Assembly (NCBI RefSeq): GCF_013409985.1
Contig: NZ_JACCBY010000006.1
Location: 62,001-126,000, forward strand
Direction: 5' to 3'
DNA: 64,000 nucleotides
Origin: Sphingomonas melonis
GTDB lineage: Bacteria > Pseudomonadota > Alphaproteobacteria > Sphingomonadales > Sphingomonadaceae
Below the pieces are notes generated by a model. That model was not told the DNA's origin. It did no database searches and saw nothing but the letters and a program-made list of their open reading frames with translations. Within the stretch, counting starts at the first letter, position 1. The number at the start of each line of letters is the position of its first letter. Positions 1 to 7,739 of the stretch are shown here, piece by piece. The translations under genes were made by a program, and so were the position numbers.

Positions 1-382
1 AATAAACAAGCTTGATGAAGTCTTTCCAATATAGCGATTTTGTCTGTTCGATTACATGATCTAACGCCGCTTTGTCGCTTTCAGTTAGTGAACGCCACCG
101 CCGTGTCCGCTTCAAGACAATTCGGTCCTTGATATCGCCGTATGCATTTTGCTCCGTTGTGATCTTGAAATCTTCATCAGATCGAGCGGTATTCACTACG
201 TCATCAACATAAGGGCCATAATGATTGAACTTCCATTCAATCTCGGATATTTGGCTGCCCTCCTCTAGCGAAGCTTTCCAGTCTGCCAGGTAAACCATCT
301 TAGTGAGGCGCGCCTTGGAAAGCTCGCTCTTGTGAGGATAGTTCTCGCAAAGGTAGCCAACCATGTCGATCAAGTCAGCCAT
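1..382 (-). CDS. Panacea/SocA-type antitoxin domain protein (C-terminus beyond window)
   Basis: The minus-strand frame is open from an ATG at 382 to the window edge, giving 127 codons. I translated it by hand. It has the Panacea (DUF4065, SocA-like) pattern: a helical start, then LTKMVYLADW at about residues 26-35, FNHYGPYVDDV at about 52-62, and a helical end (WKDFIKLVY) where this family usually continues for about 20-40 more residues. Panacea proteins are antitoxins that neutralise many unrelated toxins encoded beside them. The ATG follows the TAA of the upstream membrane protein after a single base, so the pair is an operon with likely translational coupling. Base composition is much more AT-rich than the rest of the window, which suggests transfer. 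The family call is firm; the antitoxin role is inferred from family and context. Confidence 0.8.
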   Translation of the reverse strand, partial: MADLIDMVGYLCENYPHKSELSKARLTKMVYLADWKASLEEGSQISEIEWKFNHYGPYVDDVVNTARSDEDFKITTEQNAYGDIKDRIVLKRTRRWRSLTESDKAALDHVIEQTKSLYWKDFIKLVY

Positions 383-383
383 T

Positions 384-1265
384 TTAAAAGCCCTTCCGGC
401 TTGCAAGGTCTGGTGACGGTTCGATAAATTTAAGACTTTCAAGGTCAGAGAGAAGCTGGCGACGGTAATTTGCTGTAACCGCCTTCCTCAAGTCATCCTT
501 GTTTGCAGCATTAGTATCCGTACTCTCAAAAACGATAACGGCGATCCGATCTATGCCCATGGCATCCATGACGGTGTAAGCGTATATAGACCTGCTCTTC
601 ATAGTGAGATTTCGAGCAGTTTCGTCGTCGAAACCCCAGTTTTCGCAATTCTCTTTTATGTACTCTTCAGGGTCTGCTGGCAGGTTTTCAGCGAACGACT
701 CCATGTCCGCACTTTCCCAAGCCGCGCCAATGCATCCAGAATCAGCGGTATAAACCCCGCGCCCTGTCGCGTTGTATCTAGGTATGGCGGCGTAACGACC
801 TAACATATTGAAGGTGTCTGTGGACGCAGAATAGCGGTATATGCTAATTCGAAAGCTATTGGGCAATGTCATAGCTTGAGCTATGTGAGCAAGGCGATGG
901 CGCCACGCCTCTCGCGCGTTGCGAACCAGCGACACCAGCTGTTCCTGCGATTGCTCAACCTGTTTCTCCAACTCCGATTTTTCGGATTTGAGCGCACGGA
1001 TTGATCCGCTTCGCTTGTAAGTGAGCATTGCGCCGATGATGCCAGCGGCGGAGAGAGCTACGACGGCAGCCAACCTCACCAGAAAATGCGGCCACGTTTC
1101 CGGGACAGTCGGCTTGAGTAGGTAGTCTCGAAAAACAGCCCAACCAATTCCGCAGAGCGCCACCAAAACAGTTGGGCCATACTCTACAAAGGCCCCCTGC
1201 AGCTCCCGCGTGAAACGCAAAAATGCCGTATTGTCGTCGTCAATCGCTGTACTCAGGCTTGACAT
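384..1265 (-). CDS. Membrane-anchored coiled-coil/GAF-like protein, candidate toxin partner of Panacea antitoxin
   Basis: 293 aa, no recognised named family. Visible parts in order: a polar N-terminus; two hydrophobic segments at about residues 29-50 and 62-84, probably a membrane hairpin; a charged Glu/Lys/Gln-rich coiled coil at about 88-118; and a C-terminal alpha/beta domain of about 160 residues whose GCIGAAWES stretch and following strands resemble a GAF sensor fold. It is the first gene of a two-gene operon, ending one base before the Panacea start. In Panacea systems the partner gene is normally the toxin, and membrane-acting toxins are known among them, so I infer a membrane-directed toxin or effector gated by a sensor-like domain. 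The start has a GAGG about 10 bases upstream. Codon use is AT-richer than in chromosomal neighbours. Confidence 0.6.
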   Translation of the reverse strand: MSSLSTAIDDDNTAFLRFTRELQGAFVEYGPTVLVALCGIGWAVFRDYLLKPTVPETWPHFLVRLAAVVALSAAGIIGAMLTYKRSGSIRALKSEKSELEKQVEQSQEQLVSLVRNAREAWRHRLAHIAQAMTLPNSFRISIYRYSASTDTFNMLGRYAAIPRYNATGRGVYTADSGCIGAAWESADMESFAENLPADPEEYIKENCENWGFDDETARNLTMKSRSIYAYTVMDAMGIDRIAVIVFESTDTNAANKDDLRKAVTANYRRQLLSDLESLKFIEPSPDLASRKGF

Positions 1266-1341
1266 TCGTAGGGCACCTCAAAGCTCGCATAGCGCAAACG
1301 AAGCAAGAACGCCAACGTTTGAGCCAAGGTGGTACGGCACG

Positions 1342-1881
1342 TCATGCACGAGGAATGCGGAGCGTCAGACCGGAGTTCGGACCCGGTGGAAGCCCCAGCG
1401 CGGGCTCTACACCCTGCGTTTCGCGTAGGTTCGCGAAGATCGCCACAGGGTCAACGCGCATCCCAATCTTTGCTTCGGATGCCGGGCGCGGCTCCATCAC
1501 CGCCTTCGCGCGATAAACCTCTAGCTGGGGTATGCCTTCGTCAATCGCGCGCCTGCAAAGGCCTCGCGCATAGTAGCGCCCGAACTCCCCTTCGCCCATA
1601 GTCTGGTGAGCCGTTATGGGAACCGCTGCCATCGTGTAGCCGCCCTTCGGCTTCCTCCGCTCAACTTGTCGCTTGAGGCAATTGTCGGTGCGAATGGCAT
1701 TACCCAAGCTGTCATCCGTTCCGGTTTGTGCGGCTTCTCGCAACATAACAGGCCACCGCTCGCAACCGTCCGCATTGAGGTAATTGCTGATGTAAATCTT
1801 GCCGCTCGCGACATCCATGTCGATTTCTTCAACCATGAAGCGGCGGGTAGCCTCATCCAAGTTTTCGTATGCGATGCCCAT
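1342..1881 (-). CDS. Conserved hypothetical protein of accessory regions (YENLD/TR family)
   Basis: 179 aa. The reading frame can be opened at a GTG at 1896, but the ATG at 1881 is preceded at ideal distance by GGAGGA, so I chose it. The N-terminus (AYENLDEATRRFMVEEIDMD) resembles a group of uncharacterised alphaproteobacterial proteins often seen on islands and plasmids; I know no function. No signal peptide, membrane segment or catalytic motif stands out; the protein looks soluble and cytoplasmic. It lies 76 bases from the Panacea cassette on the same strand, and its composition is intermediate between the AT-rich cassette and the GC-rich chromosome. Confidence 0.6.
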   Translation of the reverse strand: MGIAYENLDEATRRFMVEEIDMDVASGKIYISNYLNADGCERWPVMLREAAQTGTDDSLGNAIRTDNCLKRQVERRKPKGGYTMAAVPITAHQTMGEGEFGRYYARGLCRRAIDEGIPQLEVYRAKAVMEPRPASEAKIGMRVDPVAIFANLRETQGVEPALGLPPGPNSGLTLRIPRA

Positions 1882-2221
1882 GCGTTCCTCCGTCACGACA
1901 GGCTACACCTACGGCGTTACTTGTCCATCGCGATCACAACCGAAACGAACGCTAATCTATGGTCCCGATCAGGGGTCGAAACAGGGGTCGCGTCCTTCGC
2001 GCATCTTAGAACCCCAGCTTTTCTGTGCCCGTTAGATACCCTCCGTCTCCGCCACTTTCCGAAGTGTGCCTTAGCCGGGCGGCGTGCAGAACGACGAACG
2101 ACCTTGTCGCGGTGATCCGGCGGCAAGGTCGCTCGAGCATCGCTCGTGGGAGCGACCATGATTTTGTGAGCAGCCCTTGACCAGGCTGCGGGGGCGCGCC
2201 GCCGGGCGGCGCGGTCCTGCG
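1882..2221. other. 340-bp gap with three stem-loops
   Basis: I see no convincing gene here. Three perfect inverted repeats lie near its right end: arms 2127-2134 and 2150-2157 (8 bp), arms 2170-2175 and 2184-2189 (6 bp), and arms 2195-2203 and 2205-2213 (9 bp, GC-only). The last lies just beyond the stop of the minus-strand gene at 2222 and could help end its transcript, although no T-run follows. The gap also marks the change from AT-richer accessory DNA to GC-rich chromosome. Confidence 0.4.
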
Positions 2222-2401
2222 TCAGCGGGCGGCGAGGCCCCTTTCGGTGCGCGACATCGCCTCGACGGCGGCGATCTCGACCGGGGTCAGGCCGGCGAGA
2301 CGGTCCTGCGCTTCGGCATGGCGGACGTCGGCCAGCGAATGAGATGACGATGCGTTCGACGGACGTGCGGCCCCGAACAGGCCCAGCTTGATACGGCTCA
2401 T
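2222..2401 (-). CDS. Small hypothetical protein (59 aa)
   Basis: 59 aa starting MSRIKLGLFG, with the ATG at 2401 preceded by GAGGA at good spacing; the longer open frame upstream lacks such a site. The protein is Ala/Arg/Glu-rich and has a C-terminal helix (LTPVEIAAVEAM). I do not recognise a family. Codon use is GC3-rich like the chromosome, which supports it being real, but with so short a frame the call stays moderate. Confidence 0.5.
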   Translation of the reverse strand: MSRIKLGLFGAARPSNASSSHSLADVRHAEAQDRLAGLTPVEIAAVEAMSRTERGLAAR

Positions 2402-2786
2402 AGATTCCTCAGATCGTGTCACGGAACGGTCCTCCGCGCGCTCCCCTCACAATTCGGTAGCGCGGGAGAGGTTCCCGTCATGGCTAACAAAGCCTTACCG
2501 TTTCCGGTCGTGGTACGCGGTGGTCGGCGGCCATGTGTAGCTTCATGGCGCGGGCACTCCCGTCAAACGCACCCGTATACCGTAGATGAAATCCGCTGCG
2601 CCAAAGAACAGTTTTGGTTCTAATTCCATGCCACTGGTTCAAAGTGGTTAAAATGTTACACCGAATGTTAAGTGCGCCGTGGGATAAGCGATCCAACGCC
2701 GAACTGTTCGAGCATTCCACAGTCTTTGCCGCCGAGAGGGCAGAGAGGAATGCGCTGAGATTGTCGGTCAACTTGGGTGGCGGAAC
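2402..2786 (+). promoter_or_regulatory. Upstream region of the pilus operon
   Basis: 385 bases without a convincing gene. The stretch 2600-2690 is AT-rich against a GC-rich background and is the obvious place for the promoter of the downstream pilus genes. An inverted repeat CCACT-N7-AGTGG (2631-2635 and 2643-2647) lies in it and could be an operator. I cannot assign a sigma factor or a regulator. Confidence 0.35.
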
Positions 2787-3359
2787 ATGAAGCTAAACAT
2801 CATCTCATACGGAAAGTTCCTGTCGGTTCGCGGTTTGGCGCTGTTGGGGACGGTCGCGCTCGGCGCGACGCCGGCGTTCGCGGCGAGCAACGGGTTGCTC
2901 GGCGCCACGTCGACCGGCAGCGTCCAGATCTCGGTCACGGTGCCGAGCCGCGTGCAGATCACCGGGCTGACCGACATCAGCTTCGCCAATGCCGAGCCCA
3001 ACGCCCAGGCCTTGAACGCGCAGAACAATTGCGTGTGGAGCAATACGGCGACCAAGGGCTATACGATCACGGCGACGGGCAGCGGCGCTGGCGGCGCGTT
3101 CACGCTCGCCTCGGGCGCACTGACGCCGGTGCCCTATGCCGTGCTGTGGAACCAGAGTTCCGGCCAGACCTCGGGCACCTCGCTGACGGCGTCGACGGCA
3201 TCCGGGACCTTCGTCTCGACCGCGACGGTGCCAACCTGTGCGACGACGCCCAGTTCGACGTCGAGCCTGATCGTCACCATCGCGCAGGCGCAGCTGCAGG
3301 CGATGCCGTCGCTGACCACCTACACAGGCACGCTGACGCTGCTCGTCAACCCGCTGTAA
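2787..3359 (+). CDS. Spore coat U domain pilin, first subunit
   Basis: 190 aa. It begins with a signal peptide ending near AFAAS (about residue 35), followed by a single spore-coat-U (SCPU) beta-sandwich domain with two Cys that could form the usual disulfide. The C-terminus TLTLLVNPL is the terminal strand expected of a subunit folded by donor-strand exchange. It opens a four-gene set (pilin, pilin, usher, chaperone), the archaic or Csu-type chaperone-usher layout, and so is probably the major shaft subunit exported through the usher encoded 0.5 kb downstream. Only a weak GGCGGAAC precedes the ATG. Confidence 0.85.
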   Translation: MKLNIISYGKFLSVRGLALLGTVALGATPAFAASNGLLGATSTGSVQISVTVPSRVQITGLTDISFANAEPNAQALNAQNNCVWSNTATKGYTITATGSGAGGAFTLASGALTPVPYAVLWNQSSGQTSGTSLTASTASGTFVSTATVPTCATTPSSTSSLIVTIAQAQLQAMPSLTTYTGTLTLLVNPL

Positions 3360-3371
3360 TCCGGCGGGGGC

Positions 3372-3860
3372 ATGGCGATGGGCTGGCTGCGCGTCCTGAC
3401 CGGCGGCGTGCTCGGCGCGGTGGCGCTCGCCGGCGGAGCCCCGGCGGCGGCGCAGCAGGTGCAGATCACCCGCCTTGCCGACTTCACCTTCGGTGTCGTC
3501 GGCGTCGGCCAGGACGCCAGCCTCAGCAAAAATGTGTGCATCTCCTCGTCCGGCTCGGGCCGGTACAGCATCGTGGCGACGGGCAGCGGCACCAATCGCG
3601 CCTTCACGCTCGCCGGGGCGGGGCTGCCGATGGCCTATGAGGTGCAATGGAATGCGGCGGCGAACCAGCCGATCGGCACCGCGCTGGTCGCGGGGGTCGC
3701 GACGACCGGCCTGACGACGACCGCCCTCGGCCTCAATCTCGGCTGCGTGCTCGGCAACGACAGTGCCAGCCTGATCGTCGTCCTGCGGTCGGGCGAATTG
3801 AGCAAGGCGACGGCGGGCCCCTATACGGGCACGCTGACGCTGCTGATCGCGTCCGAATAG
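3372..3860 (+). CDS. Spore coat U domain pilin, second subunit
   Basis: 162 aa with a signal peptide ending near APAAAQQ (about residue 26) and one SCPU domain. It ends in TLTLLIASE, almost the same terminal strand as the preceding pilin. It lies 12 bases after the first pilin and 12 bases before the usher. Two Cys are spaced as in the family. The similar size and ending suggest an old duplication, with one copy as the main shaft protein and the other as a minor or tip-proximal subunit; which is which cannot be told from sequence. A second in-frame ATG two codons downstream is an alternative start. Confidence 0.82.
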   Translation: MAMGWLRVLTGGVLGAVALAGGAPAAAQQVQITRLADFTFGVVGVGQDASLSKNVCISSSGSGRYSIVATGSGTNRAFTLAGAGLPMAYEVQWNAAANQPIGTALVAGVATTGLTTTALGLNLGCVLGNDSASLIVVLRSGELSKATAGPYTGTLTLLIASE

Positions 3861-3872
3861 CGGCGGTCGGAT

Positions 3873-6425
3873 ATGGCCGGCGCTTCCGTTCTGCCGCCCC
3901 GGTTCGCCAGGGGCTGGCGGCTGGCGCTCGCTGCGGCCGCGCTGTGCTGGTCGGCGGGCGGGCGGGCCGACCGTCCGGCGGCGACGCCGCAGCTCAGCGT
4001 CGGCGCGCCGGCGGGGTTCGATCAATTGCTGGCGACGCAGGAGGCGATGGTCGACGTCGCTCTCGGCGGGCGCGCGATCGGCCAGACACGGGTCCGCTAC
4101 AGCTCGGGCAAGGTCACGTTCCTGGATGTCGACGCGGTGCTCGCGCTGGTGCCCGATCTGGTGGACGTCCCGACGGCGCGCGCCGCGCTCGCGCGCACCG
4201 AACTCGATGCCCATCCGGAGCTGGTCTGCCCACCCGATGCCGACCCGGCGCGCTGCCGGACACTTCAGCCGGCCGACGCCGGCGTGATCTTCGACGAGGC
4301 GCGATTCCGGATCGAGCTGGTCTTCCATCCGCGGCTGCGGGCGGTGCATCCCGCGGGCGAGCGCCGCTATCTGCCCGCGCCAGAGGCAAGGCTGTCGCTG
4401 GTCGACCAGATTGGCGGCACCGTCGCGGGGAGCGGCGGCTATCTCGACTATACGCTGCTCAACCGCGCGATCCTGGGCTACGGCCATGCCCGGCTGCGCA
4501 GCGAGATGTCCTATTCCTCGCGCTACGGCCTGCTTGCCGACACGCTGGCGGCGGAGGTCGACGCGCCGGGCTATCGCTACGCCGCGGGCGTGCTGTGGAC
4601 GCCGGGTATCGACCTCACCGGCCGGCGGCGGATCGTCGGCGTCGGCGTGCAGAGCCAGATCGACACCCGGCTCGACCGGACGCTGATCGCGGGCAGCCCG
4701 CTCGTCGTGTCGCTCGCGGTGCGCTCGCGCGTCGACGTGCTGCGCGACGGCCGGCTGCTGACCTCGCGGACCTATGAGGCGGGCAACCAGGCGCTCGACA
4801 CCTCCAGCCTGCCCGACGGCGCCTATGAGGTGATGCTCCACATCGCCGAGGCGGGCGGGGCGGCACGCGACGAGCGCCGCTTCTTCACCAAGAATGCCGC
4901 GATCGCGGCGATCGGCGACCCGATCGTCTTCGCTTATGCCGGGCTGCTCGCCAATGACCGGGTCGGTACGTTCATCGCGACGTCGCGCACCCCCTTTTAC
5001 GAAGCCGGCGTGGCGCGCCGGCTGTCGCCGCAGATCGCGCTCGATGCGACAATGCTCGGCACGGATGGCAATGCGCTGCTCGAACTGGGCGGCTATTGGC
5101 TCGGCCGGGCGGCACAGGTGCGCGCTGCCGCGCTCGCCTCGGTCCGCGGCCAGGCGGGCGTGCTGGTGCAGGTCGCCTCGTCCGGCACGGCGCGGTTCAA
5201 TTATGCCTTCGACCTGCGCCGGGTGTGGAGCCCGGCCGGGCGGGCGCTGATCCCGCTCGGCGAGAGTGACGAGACCACGATGCTGATGCGCGTCAATCCG
5301 GCCGCGCGGCTGGCGACGGGCGGCTTCACGCAGGTCAACGGCACGATCAATTACGCGCTGCCGCGCGGCCAGTTCGCGCTGTCGGGCTTCTACCGGAGGG
5401 ATCGCCGGATGCGCGCGTCTTATGGCCTGGGGCCGAGCCTGACCGTGCCGCTGATCCAGCGCGGCGGCGTGCAGGTGACGGTGCGCGGCGACGCGACGAT
5501 CAGCAATCAGGGCCGCGCGGCATTCCTCGGCATCAGCCTGCAACGGCTGCGCGGCACCGCCGCGTGGAGTGCCAGCGCCGGGCTGCGCGCCAATGATGTC
5601 GGCGGCGTGCGCAGCGGCGTGGCGCCGGTCGGCGGCATCGCCGGCGCGTGGCAGAAGGCGGATGTGCTCGGCGGCGAGCTGGCGGTGTCGGGCGGGGTCG
5701 AGCGGGAGGTCGCGGGCACGCTGGCGCGCGGGCACGCCGATCTGCGCACCACCACCGCCGCCCTCTATGGCGATCTCGCCCAGCCGCTCGCCGGCGACAA
5801 CGGCGCCACCCAATACAGTTTCGGGTTCCAGACCACCGCCGCCGCGACGCATCACGCGCTCGTGCTGCAGGGTCGCGACCGCAACGACAGCATCATCGTC
5901 GTCGCCGTGCGGGAGGAGGGCGCCGTCCGCCGCGGCGAGGCCGGTGCGCCGTTCGAGGTGCTGGTCGACAATGCGCCGCGTGGCATCGTCCGCCGCGGCG
6001 AGACGCTGGCGGTGTCGGTGCCGGCCTATCGCCAATATGCCGTGCGCCTGCGCTCGACCGGCGAGGCGCTGATGCATCTGGATGGCGGCACGCGCCAGGT
6101 GAGCGTCTATCCCGGTACGGTGGCGCGGCTCGAATGGACGACGCGCCAAGTCGTCGCGATGTTCGGGCGGCTGCTGTGGCGCGACGGTACGCCCGTCGCC
6201 AATGCGGCGGTCCATGCGCCCGGCGCGATCGGCAACACCGATGACGCCGGCTATTTCCAGATCGAGACCGTCCGCGACGCCATACTGAGCGTCCAGGCGC
6301 CGGACGGCCGGACGTGCGAGTTGCCGGTGCGCGCGTCGGCGCGGCCCGATGGGTATGCGGCACTCGGCACGTTGCGCTGTGCCGGCCCGTCGCTCGTCAA
6401 CCAGATCGCCGATGCGCGGCCATGA
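3873..6425 (+). CDS. Fimbrial outer-membrane usher protein
   Basis: 850 aa. An N-terminal signal sequence ends near GGRADRP (about residue 33). An N-terminal periplasmic domain is followed by a long region of alternating beta strands that forms the translocation pore with its plug, and a C-terminal beta-sandwich domain (GTPVANAAVHAPG, near residue 780) typical of FimD/PapC ushers. It would secrete and order the two SCPU pilins delivered by the chaperone. Its length matches archaic-type ushers. It is tightly linked to the pilin upstream (12 bases) and the chaperone downstream (13 bases). Confidence 0.9.
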   Translation: MAGASVLPPRFARGWRLALAAAALCWSAGGRADRPAATPQLSVGAPAGFDQLLATQEAMVDVALGGRAIGQTRVRYSSGKVTFLDVDAVLALVPDLVDVPTARAALARTELDAHPELVCPPDADPARCRTLQPADAGVIFDEARFRIELVFHPRLRAVHPAGERRYLPAPEARLSLVDQIGGTVAGSGGYLDYTLLNRAILGYGHARLRSEMSYSSRYGLLADTLAAEVDAPGYRYAAGVLWTPGIDLTGRRRIVGVGVQSQIDTRLDRTLIAGSPLVVSLAVRSRVDVLRDGRLLTSRTYEAGNQALDTSSLPDGAYEVMLHIAEAGGAARDERRFFTKNAAIAAIGDPIVFAYAGLLANDRVGTFIATSRTPFYEAGVARRLSPQIALDATMLGTDGNALLELGGYWLGRAAQVRAAALASVRGQAGVLVQVASSGTARFNYAFDLRRVWSPAGRALIPLGESDETTMLMRVNPAARLATGGFTQVNGTINYALPRGQFALSGFYRRDRRMRASYGLGPSLTVPLIQRGGVQVTVRGDATISNQGRAAFLGISLQRLRGTAAWSASAGLRANDVGGVRSGVAPVGGIAGAWQKADVLGGELAVSGGVEREVAGTLARGHADLRTTTAALYGDLAQPLAGDNGATQYSFGFQTTAAATHHALVLQGRDRNDSIIVVAVREEGAVRRGEAGAPFEVLVDNAPRGIVRRGETLAVSVPAYRQYAVRLRSTGEALMHLDGGTRQVSVYPGTVARLEWTTRQVVAMFGRLLWRDGTPVANAAVHAPGAIGNTDDAGYFQIETVRDAILSVQAPDGRTCELPVRASARPDGYAALGTLRCAGPSLVNQIADARP

Positions 6426-6438
6426 ACAAGGAGAGGAT

Positions 6439-7140
6439 ATGAGCAGGATGTGGATAGGGCGGGCGGTCACCACCGCCATGGTCGCCGCCAGCGGGATGAT
6501 CGCCCCGCCGGCATTCGCCAATCTGGTGCTCAGCCAGGTGGTCGTCGACCTGACCCCGGCAGGTCCGCCGCGCGCCGATGTCGAGGCGTGGAATACCGGC
6601 GCCGAGCGCATGTATGTCGTCGCCGAACCGGCCAGCATCGTCGATCCCGGCACCCCCGGCGAACGTCGGGTCGCCAGCGCCGATCCGGCCGAGAGCGGCC
6701 TGCTGGTGACGCCGCAGAAGATGATCCTGGAGCCGGGTGAGCGCAAGCTGATCCGCGTCGCTGCGGTGGCGCCGCGCGGCGCGCGCGACCGCGTCTATCG
6801 GGTGACGGTGAAGCCGGTGGCGGGCGATGTCTCGGCGACGGCATCGGCGCTCAAGGTGCTGGTCGGCTACGACATGCTGGTCATCGTCCGCCCCGCGGTG
6901 ATGACCGGCGACGTCTCCGCCCGGCGCGAGGGCACGACGCTGATCCTGACCAACACGGGCAGCACCAGCGTCGAGATCTACGACGGCCAGCAATGCAATG
7001 CGACCGGCGGCGACTGCCGCGCGCTTCCCGCCAGGCGCCTCTACGCCGGCGCAAGCTGGTCGCAGCCGATCGATCCCGACCGGTCCGTCGCCTACAAGAT
7101 CAAGACCGGACTGGCGGTGAAGACCGTCACCTTCCAGTGA
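6439..7140 (+). CDS. Periplasmic pilus assembly chaperone (PapD-like)
   Basis: 233 aa. I chose the ATG at 6439, which follows AGGAGAGG closely; the longer frame from 6349 would overlap the usher. A signal peptide ends near PPAFA (about residue 28), followed by two immunoglobulin-like domains. The first contains the conserved PQKMILEPGERKLIRV strand used for donor-strand complementation, with the basic residues that anchor the pilin C-terminus. It completes the pilin-pilin-usher-chaperone operon. The operon has no separate tip adhesin of the CsuE type. Confidence 0.9.
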   Translation: MSRMWIGRAVTTAMVAASGMIAPPAFANLVLSQVVVDLTPAGPPRADVEAWNTGAERMYVVAEPASIVDPGTPGERRVASADPAESGLLVTPQKMILEPGERKLIRVAAVAPRGARDRVYRVTVKPVAGDVSATASALKVLVGYDMLVIVRPAVMTGDVSARREGTTLILTNTGSTSVEIYDGQQCNATGGDCRALPARRLYAGASWSQPIDPDRSVAYKIKTGLAVKTVTFQ

Positions 7141-7219
7141 CCCGATCCTTGTGCCGCATGCGCGCGGTTCGTAGAGCGCCCGCCACGTCGCTGATTCAGC
7201 GCGCAAAGTAGAGGGCTTC

Positions 7220-7708
7220 ATGACAACGATCGGATGGGTCGGCGGCGTTCTTGCCGCAACGCTTGCCGCCGCGGCACCCGCGTCGGCGCAGATCGTGCTG
7301 GAGGCGAATGGCGCGCGGGCGGACTCGCATTGGGGCGGGGAGCTGGGGGTCGGCTACGGCTTCGGCGCGGCGGGCTTCCGCCTGACGCCGATGATCGGCG
7401 CGCTCGTCTACAGCGGCGACAACGACCGTTATTACGAGGAGGCGAACGGCGGCAATGATCGCTGCCGCGATCGGCAGACCGGCCGTTACACGTCCGATTC
7501 CCGGTGCGACGACACGGCGGTCAAGGCCTATGGCCGGGTCGAGGCGACCTATGCGATCCCGCTCGTCGCGACGGTCGGTGCCGGTGTTCGCGTCGGCAGT
7601 GACGTGCGGCCCTATGGCACGGTGGCGGTGCCGCTGCTGCCGACGATCAGCCTGAAGGGCAATGCCGGGCAGCATTATTACGCCCTGGGGCTGCGGCTCG
7701 GCCTGTGA
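7220..7708 (+). CDS. Small outer-membrane beta-barrel candidate
   Basis: 162 aa. A cleavable signal peptide ends at ASAQ (about residue 24). The rest is rich in Gly and aromatics in alternating strands (LGVGYGFGAAGFRL, QHYYALGLRLGL), and the chain ends in an aliphatic-aromatic strand typical of outer-membrane barrels. Four Cys lie in the central loop (about residues 78-95), perhaps two disulfides. It lies 79 bases after the pilus chaperone on the same strand and could be read with it, but nothing ties it functionally to pili. Family not recognised beyond barrel-like. Confidence 0.6.
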   Translation: MTTIGWVGGVLAATLAAAAPASAQIVLEANGARADSHWGGELGVGYGFGAAGFRLTPMIGALVYSGDNDRYYEEANGGNDRCRDRQTGRYTSDSRCDDTAVKAYGRVEATYAIPLVATVGAGVRVGSDVRPYGTVAVPLLPTISLKGNAGQHYYALGLRLGL

Positions 7709-7712
7709 GGCA

Positions 7713-7734
7713 GGCCGCCTAATCGGCGGCGGCC
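7713..7734. terminator. Hairpin between convergent genes
   Basis: A 7-bp GC stem (7713-7719 with 7728-7734) sits in the 31-bp space between the plus-strand barrel gene and the minus-strand gene ending at 7740. There is no T-run, so termination is only inferred from position. Confidence 0.35.
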
Positions 7735-7739
7735 GGGCC

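Noticed and set aside
2484..2771. 95-codon minus-strand frame upstream of the pilus operon
   Set aside because: No ribosome site, amino acid use unlike a protein, and it covers the likely pilus promoter.
2805..6746. Long minus-strand open frame (1313 codons) under the pilus operon
   Set aside because: It is Arg/Ala/His-rich low-complexity sequence, opposite well-supported pilus genes; high GC removes stop codons on the other strand.
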